In this document: positions 8,363-15,063 of the stretch, piece after piece
How positions within the stretch are numbered: the first letter of the stretch is position 1
How the letters are laid out: each line of letters opens with the position of its first letter
From: JBAWWY01 sp037144355
GTDB taxonomy: Bacteria; Bacillota; Clostridia; Peptostreptococcales; Anaerovoracaceae
Direction of reading: 5' to 3'
Assembly: GCA_037144355.1 (NCBI GenBank)
Contig: JBAWWY010000011.1
Location: 1 to 39,571, forward strand
Length of the DNA stretch: 39,571 nucleotides
Position numbers and translations under genes: made by a program
The notes under the pieces: model-generated
What the model was told of the DNA's origin: nothing
Seen by the model: the letters and a program-made list of their open reading frames with translations, nothing else
Databases searched by the model: none

Positions 8363-8393
8363 GGAGGCCAGGTATTGCCTGGCCTCCTTTTTT
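8363..8393 (+). terminator. Strong rho-independent terminator after the aminotransferase
   Basis: A perfect 10-bp GC-rich stem (8363-8372 with 8378-8387) with loop TATTG is followed by six T residues. It ends only 26 bases before the ThiS-like start codon, so no ordinary promoter fits between them. Confidence 0.93.
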
Positions 8394-8419
8394 ATTGTAA
8401 GATAAGGAAGGTGATGTAA

Positions 8420-8659
8420 ATGAAAGTAACTATTTCCCCACGAGGGCATCTAATTAAATACTTTAATGGTGAAAAAACCAAGGAAGTCGAACTTGCTGAA
8501 GGAGCAACATGTAATGATGCTCTCATGGCAGTTGGAATTGATTGGAAACAAACCAAAGGTTTTGGGTTTGTAGCAATCAACAGCCATAAAGTATTAATTG
8601 ACTCAGTATTGAAAGACGGAGATGAGCTGAAAGCCTATCCCAAAATTTCTGGTGGCTGA
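8420..8659 (+). CDS. ThiS/MoaD-like sulfur-carrier family protein
   Basis: A 79-residue protein of the beta-grasp ThiS/MoaD type ending in the diagnostic Gly78-Gly79 after KIS. In this family the C-terminal glycine is adenylated by a ThiF/MoeB-like E1 enzyme and then carries sulfur as thiocarboxylate for molybdopterin, thiamine or other sulfur insertion. Hydrophobic strands at both ends and the segment KDGDELKAYPKISGG fit that fold. The ribosome-binding site is AAGGAAGGTGA, directly behind the aminotransferase terminator. No ThiF/MoeB, MoaE or thiazole gene is nearby, so the pathway is open. Relatives in anaerobes often accompany tungsten/molybdenum oxidoreductases, but none is in this window. 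A rubredoxin gene follows after 57 bases. Confidence 0.75.
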   Translation: MKVTISPRGHLIKYFNGEKTKEVELAEGATCNDALMAVGIDWKQTKGFGFVAINSHKVLIDSVLKDGDELKAYPKISGG

Positions 8660-8716
8660 GTTAAAAATAAGCTTTAATTTAGATGAAATATTTATTTTGA
8701 AGGATAGGAGACAAAA

Positions 8717-8875
8717 ATGGATAAGTATGTTTGTACAGTATGTGGTTATGTTTATGATCCTGTAGATGGAGATCCAGATAATGGAGCTGCTCCAGGAACA
8801 TCTTTTGAAAATCTTCCAAGTGGATGGGAATGTCCTCTTTGTGGAGCCAGCAAGGACCAATTCGAAAAACAGTAG
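8717..8875 (+). CDS. Rubredoxin
   Basis: A 52-residue one-electron carrier with a single iron bound by four cysteines: Cys6 and Cys9 in CTVCG, Cys39 and Cys42 in CPLCG. The spacing, the YDPVDGDPDNGAAPGT stretch and the WECPLCG ending are canonical. The start ATG follows GGATAGGAG. In anaerobes rubredoxin passes electrons from NAD(P)H:rubredoxin oxidoreductase to oxygen- or peroxide-reducing proteins such as rubrerythrin, and a rubrerythrin is encoded 1.5 kb away on the other strand. It probably shares a transcript with the ThiS-like gene. Confidence 0.95.
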   Translation: MDKYVCTVCGYVYDPVDGDPDNGAAPGTSFENLPSGWECPLCGASKDQFEKQ

Positions 8876-8947
8876 ATTGGTAGTAGAAATACTGCTATTC
8901 CAATCCTAGCTAATTTATTACAACTAAAAATTGGACCAAACAATTGA

Positions 8948-8974
8948 AAAAGGAATGCAATCTGCATTCCTTTT
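8948..8974. terminator. Bidirectional terminator between convergent rubredoxin and MFS genes
   Basis: A perfect 12-bp stem (8948-8959 with 8963-8974) with a 3-base loop is built from A-rich and T-rich ends, so it can end transcription from both sides. It sits midway between the plus-strand rubredoxin gene and the minus-strand transporter gene. Confidence 0.85.
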
Positions 8975-9009
8975 AATTTCTAAAGTTATTAAACCTTGAT
9001 TTAAGTGTA

Positions 9010-10215
9010 TTAATATTTCTCATTTTCATCAGTTGGTATTCTGATTTTGGAAGCGAGTATGTAATTGGAAATTGAAAGTATTATTCCACCAAGGAAAACA
9101 TACATATAACCCGTGGCTCCATTTATATACCAAATATAACCAGCGAGAAGTGGAATAAACATTGAAATTACATGGTCGATGCTCTGACCCATGGATAGCG
9201 TTCTAGTAATTTCAGAATTCTCCTTAGAAAGTTTTTTAATATATGTTGCTCTAGCCATTCCGGCGGAGATTAGCATGTTATCAAGGATGTAGCAGAAAGA
9301 GACAATTATCAGGGCAACTTGGAAGGAGAACAGTGATTTTGCAAAAGCAAGGCCAATGCAAACCAAACCCATAAATACAGCTTCAAGTCTTAAAGTAAGC
9401 CTCTCGCCGAATTTATCAATAAAGCCTCCAAGCCAAGGCTTGAAAAATACATTGATAACGCAAACTATGAAGAACAGAAGCGTGATGGTTGTAACAGGTT
9501 GCCCAAAAGTTACGATTATGAGCCAAGGAAGGAAAGTCAAAGTAATCTGCTTTCTGGCACCATTCACCAAAGAGAGACCATAATACAACTTGAATTCTTT
9601 CTTGAAGACAAATCTTTGTTTGCTTTTAATCGCATGGCCCTGGTGCATGAAAAGAAATAGTACCCCAGCTGATATCATGCAAAACGAAGCTATGACAAAG
9701 ACTGCAGAATAGGGAACGTGTAAGAATCTATAAACCATATATAACAAGGCGCTGGCAACAATAATAGCCAAGTTTGAAAGCCCTTGAATTTCACCAATCC
9801 GTTTCCCAAAATTTCCATCTTTGGCAAAATTCATGCTTATGCTACTGGCAAGGGGCATATATAAATGCTGCCCAGTACTGTAGATTACCAGTGTTATTAG
9901 AACAAATGAAAAAAGAGAAGGGACAAAACCGAAGAATAACAATCCGATGCCGCCCAAAATATTTGCAAATGCAGCAATTCGTATATCTGACAAGCCATTG
10001 AGCATTCCGATTATTACAACGGTCAGAAGCCCGGGAAGTTCTCGAGGAGTTTCCAAAAGGGATCTTTGCATGATTGTGAAGTTTAAATCCTCGAAAAGCC
10101 TATTAGCCAAGGTTGTGCTGTCAACAGCCGCAACAATGCCAAGAAGAACACTAATTATTAAGAATATTAGAAAATCCTTTTGGATTTTATATTTGCCAAA
10201 CTTTATTTCATTCAT
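9010..10215 (-). CDS. Major facilitator superfamily transporter, substrate unknown
   Basis: Inner-membrane secondary transporter of 401 residues with about 12 hydrophobic segments and a central cytoplasmic loop rich in basic residues (HAIKSKQRFVFKKEFK). The loop after the eighth segment carries a GGFIDKFGERLTLR motif, an MFS motif-A variant. The start is supported by GGAGG at 10224-10228 (minus strand). The N-terminal half reads FEDLNFTIMQRSLLETPRELPG before the second segment, unlike common drug exporters. The gene lies downstream of rubrerythrin on the same strand but a hairpin separates them, so it may have its own promoter. Nothing in the sequence points to a substrate. Confidence 0.8.
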   Translation of the reverse strand: MNEIKFGKYKIQKDFLIFLIISVLLGIVAAVDSTTLANRLFEDLNFTIMQRSLLETPRELPGLLTVVIIGMLNGLSDIRIAAFANILGGIGLLFFGFVPSLFSFVLITLVIYSTGQHLYMPLASSISMNFAKDGNFGKRIGEIQGLSNLAIIVASALLYMVYRFLHVPYSAVFVIASFCMISAGVLFLFMHQGHAIKSKQRFVFKKEFKLYYGLSLVNGARKQITLTFLPWLIIVTFGQPVTTITLLFFIVCVINVFFKPWLGGFIDKFGERLTLRLEAVFMGLVCIGLAFAKSLFSFQVALIIVSFCYILDNMLISAGMARATYIKKLSKENSEITRTLSMGQSIDHVISMFIPLLAGYIWYINGATGYMYVFLGGIILSISNYILASKIRIPTDENEKY

Positions 10216-10292
10216 TCATTCTGCCTCCATGTTATTTAGCAATGATGTAATTGAAAAAAAATATTTATTCCAAGATGTGATTGTAACATGAA

Positions 10293-10314
10293 AAGACAGC
10301 ATATTTCTATGCTG
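10293..10314 (-). terminator. Terminator of the rubrerythrin gene
   Basis: Reading the minus strand, CAGCATA and TATGCTG (10308-10314 and 10297-10303) form a perfect 7-bp stem with a GAAA tetraloop, followed by TCTTTTC. It lies 28 bases past the rubrerythrin stop. Confidence 0.72.
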
Positions 10315-10341
10315 CCCTGAAATAATATTGGAGATTTTATT

Positions 10342-10875
10342 TTACCAATTAGTTGCCCTGATCTCAAAGTATGCTTTTGGATGTTGACATGCGGGGCATA
10401 TATCTGGAGCCTCGTTGGCTTCAACCAATCTTCCACAGTTTCTGCATTTCCAAACAGTGATTTCGGGTCTTGCAAAAACTTTCGATTCTTGAATATTTTT
10501 AAGAAGGTCTAAATACCTGCCTTCATGGACTCTTTCAACTTTCAAGATATTTTCAAATGCTTCGGCAATTTCGATAAAACCTTCTTCTCTTGCTTCTTTA
10601 GCAAAGCCAGCGTACATGTCGGTCCATTCATAATGTTCCCCTGCTGCGGCTGCCTTAAGATTTTCTTCGGTGGTTCCAATTCCCTGCAAATATTTGAACC
10701 AAAGTTTTGCATGTTCCATTTCATTACCGGCAGTTTCCTCGAAGATTGCTGAAATGCTTTCAAAGCCTTCTTTTTTTGCTGCTGAAGCAAAGTATGTGTA
10801 TTTATTTCTTGCCTGAGATTCGCCAGCAAAGGCAGATTGTAAGTTTGCTTCTGTTTTTGATCCTTCCAATTTCAT
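10342..10875 (-). CDS. rbr: Rubrerythrin
   Basis: Non-haem di-iron peroxidase that reduces hydrogen peroxide in anaerobes, accepting electrons through rubredoxin. At 177 residues it has the usual two parts. The first is an N-terminal ferritin-like four-helix bundle with GESQARNKY (Glu19) and EETAGNEMEHAK (Glu52, His55) and a second ExxH pair (ERVHE). The second is a C-terminal rubredoxin-like domain with Cys144, Cys147, Cys160 and Cys163. The start follows GGAGGTA on the minus strand. It faces the CYTH gene across a 253-base divergent gap in which I see no clear PerR-type box. A separate rubredoxin gene 1.5 kb away is a plausible electron donor. Confidence 0.95.
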   Translation of the reverse strand: MKLEGSKTEANLQSAFAGESQARNKYTYFASAAKKEGFESISAIFEETAGNEMEHAKLWFKYLQGIGTTEENLKAAAAGEHYEWTDMYAGFAKEAREEGFIEIAEAFENILKVERVHEGRYLDLLKNIQESKVFARPEITVWKCRNCGRLVEANEAPDICPACQHPKAYFEIRATNW

Positions 10876-11052
10876 AATATTACCTCCATTTTAAATAAAA
10901 CAAAATATCAATTAAATATGTCTCAAAATTAAACAAGTAAAAAAGAGTACTTATGCAACCTTGATCAACTCTCATTTTATACCTAAATATATTTCTTTTA
11001 AACATAAATATGGATGTAGTTTGAAATCAGGCAAGTACGTCTAAAACAATGG

Positions 11053-11081
11053 TTGATAGAAGGTGCAAATAATGGTAATAT
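11053..11081 (+). promoter_or_regulatory. Sigma-A promoter for the CYTH-tig gene group
   Basis: TTGATA (11053-11058) and TAATAT (11076-11081) are separated by exactly 17 bases, with transcription expected near 11088, 41 bases before the start codon. No comparable promoter is seen before tig, so CYTH and tig may be co-transcribed. The remainder of the divergent 10876-11128 gap shows no other clear feature. Confidence 0.65.
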
Positions 11082-11128
11082 AAACAAGGTCATGAATTTT
11101 AGTAATATATTAAAAAGGATAAGACAAT

Positions 11129-11749
11129 ATGGAAATAGAAATGAAATATTCAATTAAAGACAAGGAAACCAGTGACCTAATATGGGAAGACGACTACATA
11201 AATTCTTTAGCCGACGAGAATTCTAGGGAAAACATTTATATGAAGGCGGCCTATTTCGACACGGAAGACAAAGTCCTTTCAGCAAAGGACATTGCATTCC
11301 GCGTGCGCAAGGAAGGAAACAGGGTTGTCGCTTCATTGAAATGGAATGGTGAAAGCAGCGATGGGCGTCATAAAAGGGAAGAAATAAATGTACCGGTTAA
11401 TGACGAAGCATGCTTTATCACACCTGACCCATCTATCTTCAAAGAAAGCGAAGATGGAAGGTGGATGCTTAAGATATTAGGCGGCAAGGAACTTGTAAAT
11501 GTACTCGAAACCAGATTTTTTAGAAGAAAAGTCAGGATTGATACAGGAGAGTGTATTTGCGAAGTAGCCATAGATATTGGGGAAATAGTAACTGACAGTG
11601 GAAGTGAGCCAATTTGCGAATTGGAAATCGAACTTTTTTCCGGCAGCGAGGAATCACTGAAGGAAATTGGAGCACTGATAGCTGAAAAATATCAGCTGGT
11701 TCCAGAAAATAGAAGCAAGTATGCAAGAGGATTAAGAATACTCAAATAG
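11129..11749 (+). CDS. CYTH domain protein (triphosphate tunnel enzyme family)
   Basis: A 206-residue protein with the N-terminal ExExK signature (Glu2, Glu4, Lys6 in MEIEMK) that defines the CYTH/triphosphate tunnel metalloenzyme fold. Further matches are AYFDTEDKVLSAKDIAFRVRKEG and the ELEIELFSG strand carrying paired glutamates. Relatives hydrolyse inorganic triphosphate or thiamine triphosphate, or act as adenylate cyclases. The short single-domain form without a CHAD domain suggests a soluble triphosphatase, but activity is not readable here. The ribosome-binding site is AAAAGGA. It precedes trigger factor by 39 bases. Confidence 0.82.
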   Translation: MEIEMKYSIKDKETSDLIWEDDYINSLADENSRENIYMKAAYFDTEDKVLSAKDIAFRVRKEGNRVVASLKWNGESSDGRHKREEINVPVNDEACFITPDPSIFKESEDGRWMLKILGGKELVNVLETRFFRRKVRIDTGECICEVAIDIGEIVTDSGSEPICELEIELFSGSEESLKEIGALIAEKYQLVPENRSKYARGLRILK

Positions 11750-11788
11750 AGGAATTAATTAATAGATAAAATTTTGGAGGATGAATAA

Positions 11789-13072
11789 ATGAAGTCAACT
11801 TTTACTAGCAGGGAAAAAAATGAAGTCAAGTTTACAATGGAATTTACAAAGGAAGAATTGGAAAAAGCAATTGGCGAAGCATATTTAAAGGAAAGAGTTA
11901 AATTTCCAATAGATGGTTTTAGAAAAGGAAAAGCACCAAGAAAATTAATAGAAACAAAATATGGCGAAGGCGTTTTCTTGGAAGAAGGAATAGATGTACT
12001 GTTCTCCCATTCATATCCAGTGGCAGTTAAAGAATTAGGTATCAAGCCAGTGGACAGACCTTCAGTTAATTTGGAGAATTTTGAAAAGGAAAAAGATCTA
12101 GTGATTGGAGTAACTGTAACAGTAACTCCTGAGTTTGAAGTAAAGGATTACAAGGGAGTAGAAGTAGATAAGATATCCCACGATATTTCAGATTTGGCAG
12201 TTCAATTGGAATTGGAATCTCTTCAGAAAAGGAATTCAAGACTTGTCTTGGTTGAAAGACCAGCGCAGGACAAGGATACAGTATTGATAGACTATAGCGG
12301 ATCTGTTGATGGAGTTTTGTTTGATGGAGGTGCTGCCGAAAGACAACCTTTGACACTCGGATCAAACACTTTCATTCCAGGTTTTGAAGAACAAATAGTT
12401 GGAGCTTCAGTTGGTGATGAGATTGATGTCAAAGTAACTTTCCCAGAAGAATACCATAGTGAAGATCTTGCTGGCAAGGAAGCTGTTTTTAAAGTGAAAG
12501 TTCATGAAATCAAGGAAGCACAAGTTCCAGATATAAACGATGAGTTTGCCAAGGATGTCAGCGAATTTGAAACTTTGGAAGAATTGAAGAATGACACCTT
12601 GTCAAAATTGACAGCGGCAGCTGCAAGCAAGGCAGAACTAGAAACAAAGAATGCGATTTTGGAAAAAATATATAATGCCAACGAAATAGATATTCCAGAA
12701 ATTATGATTGATGAGCAAATTGATGAAATGATGGAAGAATTTGACCAACAACTTAAATATCAAGGATTGGATTTGAAAAAGTATTTTGAGTATCTTGGCA
12801 AGGAAGAAAAAGACTTTAGAACTGAAATCCAGCCAGAAGCTTTCAAAAAAATCAAGACAAGGTTACTTGTTTCCGCAATAGCCGATGCCGAAAAATTTGA
12901 TGTTTCTGACGAAGAAATAGAAAAAGAAATTGAAGAAATGGCAAAGCAGTACAAAATGGAGATTGAACAACTTAAAAAAGCAATGCAGGCTGAAAACTAT
13001 GGATATCTTGTAAAAGATATCAAAATGAGAAAGGCCATTGAATTTATTACTAATAATGCTGTTATAAAATAG
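11789..13072 (+). CDS. tig: Trigger factor
   Basis: Ribosome-bound chaperone and peptidyl-prolyl isomerase that meets nascent chains at the exit tunnel. It has 427 residues, the normal length. The ribosome-docking loop is GFRKGKAP at residues 43-50. The FKBP-like domain lies at about 150-240 (DTVLIDYSGSVDG, FIPGFEEQIVG), followed by the long helical, Glu/Lys-rich chaperone arms. The start is set by TTGGAGG at 11773-11779. It heads the order tig-clpP-clpX-lon-engB seen in many Bacillota, linking folding of new proteins with energy-dependent proteolysis. Confidence 0.97.
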   Translation: MKSTFTSREKNEVKFTMEFTKEELEKAIGEAYLKERVKFPIDGFRKGKAPRKLIETKYGEGVFLEEGIDVLFSHSYPVAVKELGIKPVDRPSVNLENFEKEKDLVIGVTVTVTPEFEVKDYKGVEVDKISHDISDLAVQLELESLQKRNSRLVLVERPAQDKDTVLIDYSGSVDGVLFDGGAAERQPLTLGSNTFIPGFEEQIVGASVGDEIDVKVTFPEEYHSEDLAGKEAVFKVKVHEIKEAQVPDINDEFAKDVSEFETLEELKNDTLSKLTAAAASKAELETKNAILEKIYNANEIDIPEIMIDEQIDEMMEEFDQQLKYQGLDLKKYFEYLGKEEKDFRTEIQPEAFKKIKTRLLVSAIADAEKFDVSDEEIEKEIEEMAKQYKMEIEQLKKAMQAENYGYLVKDIKMRKAIEFITNNAVIK

Positions 13073-13123
13073 TTTGCCAGCTAAAAATAATGGGTAGAAA
13101 ACTTTAGTAAAGGGGGTATGAAA

Positions 13124-13705
13124 ATGACTTTAGTTCCAATCGTAGTCGAACAGACAAATCGCGGGGAGAGATCCTATGATATATATTCCAGGCTTCTCAA
13201 GGATAGAATAATTTTTTTGGGAGAAGAGGTTAATGATTATACCGCTAGCCTTATTGTTGCCCAGTTGCTATTTCTAGAATCTGAAGATCCTGACAAGGAT
13301 ATTTCAATGTATATAAACAGTCCAGGGGGATCGATAACATCTGGTATGGCCATATATGACACAATGAACTATATCAAGCCGGATGTTTCAACTATTTGCA
13401 TAGGCATGGCTGCCAGCATGGGAGCATTTCTATTGTCTTCTGGAGCCAAGGGCAAGAGATTTGCCCTGCCAAACGCCGATATTATGATTCATCAGCCACT
13501 TGGGGGAATGAGCGGCCAGGCGGAGGATATGAGGATACATACGCAAAGAATAATGAAAATGAGAGAAAATCTCAATAGGATACTAAGCGAAAATACAGGG
13601 CAACTTATAGAAAAAGTAGCCAAAGATACTGATAGAGATAATTTTATGAATGCCAAAGAAGCCTTGGATTATGGGATTATTGATAAAATTATTGTAAAAC
13701 GATAG
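13124..13705 (+). CDS. clpP: ATP-dependent Clp protease proteolytic subunit
   Basis: Serine peptidase that forms the two-ring, 14-subunit chamber fed by ClpX or ClpC in the cytosol. The start at 13124 is preferred over the ATG at 13118 because AGGGGG (13111-13116) is properly spaced only for it. It also places the catalytic triad at Ser98, His123 and Asp172, the standard ClpP numbering. The mature-like N-terminus LVPIVVEQT-RGERSYDIYSRLL is typical. It is 193 residues long. clpX follows 29 bases later with its own GGAGG, so the pair is co-expressed. Confidence 0.97.
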   Translation: MTLVPIVVEQTNRGERSYDIYSRLLKDRIIFLGEEVNDYTASLIVAQLLFLESEDPDKDISMYINSPGGSITSGMAIYDTMNYIKPDVSTICIGMAASMGAFLLSSGAKGKRFALPNADIMIHQPLGGMSGQAEDMRIHTQRIMKMRENLNRILSENTGQLIEKVAKDTDRDNFMNAKEALDYGIIDKIIVKR

Positions 13706-13734
13706 CAATTTCAGGATTGCTTTGGAGGTAAGTT

Positions 13735-15018
13735 ATGACAAAATTCGATGATTCAAAACAGCTCAAATGCTCGTTTTGTGGGAAACCGCAAAATGAAGTA
13801 CGAAGACTTGTAGCAGGAGCTGGTGTATATATTTGTGATGAATGTATAGAGCTTTGTCAGGAAATAATTAAAGAAGAATTTTCTGATATAAAGGAAGAAG
13901 GAGAAGGAGAAGAAACAGCAAAGCTACCCACACCCATGGAGATAGCAAGCTTCTTGTCCGACTATGTAATTGATCAAGATGACGCAAAGAAAGCATTGGC
14001 TGTTGCAGTCTATAATCATTACAAGAGAATCAACCATGCAAGCACAAAAGATAAAGATGATGAAGTAGAAATACAAAAGAGCAATATAATCATGATTGGA
14101 CCAACTGGCTCGGGAAAGACGCTTTTGGCCCAGACTCTTGCAAAGACATTGAATGTTCCATTTGCAATAGCAGATGCAACAGCTTTGACTGAAGCGGGAT
14201 ATGTTGGAGAAGATGTGGAAAATATTCTTCTTAAGCTGATACAGGCTGCAGATTATGATATCGAAAAAGCTCAAAAGGGAATAATCTACGTTGATGAAAT
14301 CGACAAGATTTCCAGACGCAGTGAAAACCCATCAATAACCAGAGATGTAAGCGGCGAAGGAGTTCAACAGGCTCTTTTGAAGATTTTGGAAGGCACAATC
14401 GCCAGCGTACCACCACAAGGTGGAAGAAAGCATCCACATCAGGAGTTCCTCCAGATAGACACCACCAACATACTTTTTATTTGCGGTGGAGCATTTGACG
14501 GACTTGATAAAATAGTTCAAAGAAGAATTGGAGAAAAAACCATTGGTTTCAATTCTGAAATAAAACATTCAAAAGCTGAAAGCTCAGTGCTTTTAAAACA
14601 GGTCCAAGCACAAGATTTGCTCAGATACGGCTTAATCCCAGAGTTTATTGGAAGATTGCCGGTTATGGTCACACTTGAGGAGCTAAGCAAGGAAGCCTTG
14701 GTTAGAATCATAAAGGAGCCAAAGAATGCCCTGCTCAAGCAGTACAAGAAACTTTTTGCAATTGATGGAGTCGAACTTGAAATAGAAGATTCCGCCATTA
14801 TAAAAGTTGCTGAGAAAGCTATCGAACGAAAGACAGGTGCAAGAGGACTCAGAAGCATATTCGAACATATAATGACTGATATAATGTATGAAATTCCATC
14901 AAGGAAGGACATATTGAAATGTGTCATAACAGAAGATACTATTGTAAATAATACAGGGCCAAAGCTGGTACTGTCGGATAATGATGGTGATGCCAAGGAT
15001 GAGGAATCTGCATCATAA
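13735..15018 (+). CDS. clpX: ClpX, ATP-binding unfoldase subunit of Clp protease
   Basis: AAA+ hexameric unfoldase that recognises tagged or native substrates and threads them into ClpP. The 427-residue protein has the N-terminal zinc-binding domain with Cys12, Cys15, Cys34 and Cys37. It also has Walker A GPTGSGKT at 122-129, the GYVGED pore loop, Walker B IIYVDEIDK and the RRIGEKTIGF segment containing the ClpP-docking IGF loop. All functional motifs are intact. The C-terminal tail is acidic (DNDGDAKDEES). A hairpin follows before lon. Confidence 0.97.
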   Translation: MTKFDDSKQLKCSFCGKPQNEVRRLVAGAGVYICDECIELCQEIIKEEFSDIKEEGEGEETAKLPTPMEIASFLSDYVIDQDDAKKALAVAVYNHYKRINHASTKDKDDEVEIQKSNIIMIGPTGSGKTLLAQTLAKTLNVPFAIADATALTEAGYVGEDVENILLKLIQAADYDIEKAQKGIIYVDEIDKISRRSENPSITRDVSGEGVQQALLKILEGTIASVPPQGGRKHPHQEFLQIDTTNILFICGGAFDGLDKIVQRRIGEKTIGFNSEIKHSKAESSVLLKQVQAQDLLRYGLIPEFIGRLPVMVTLEELSKEALVRIIKEPKNALLKQYKKLFAIDGVELEIEDSAIIKVAEKAIERKTGARGLRSIFEHIMTDIMYEIPSRKDILKCVITEDTIVNNTGPKLVLSDNDGDAKDEESAS

Positions 15019-15020
15019 AA

Positions 15021-15047
15021 CAGGCGGCTTATGCCGCTTGTTTTCTT
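15021..15047 (+). terminator. Terminator-like hairpin between clpX and lon
   Basis: CAGGCGGC (15021-15028) pairs with GCCGCTTG (15033-15040, one G-U) around TTAT, followed by TTTTCTT. It would reduce transcription from clpX into lon. It also covers the upstream in-frame ATG at 15031, which argues against that ATG as the lon start. Confidence 0.7.
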
Positions 15048-15063
15048 CAAAGGAGGAAACGTA

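Noticed and set aside
10876..11128. PerR or Fur box upstream of rubrerythrin
   Set aside because: No 7-1-7 palindrome is present in this AT-rich gap; only a plus-strand promoter for the CYTH gene was supportable.
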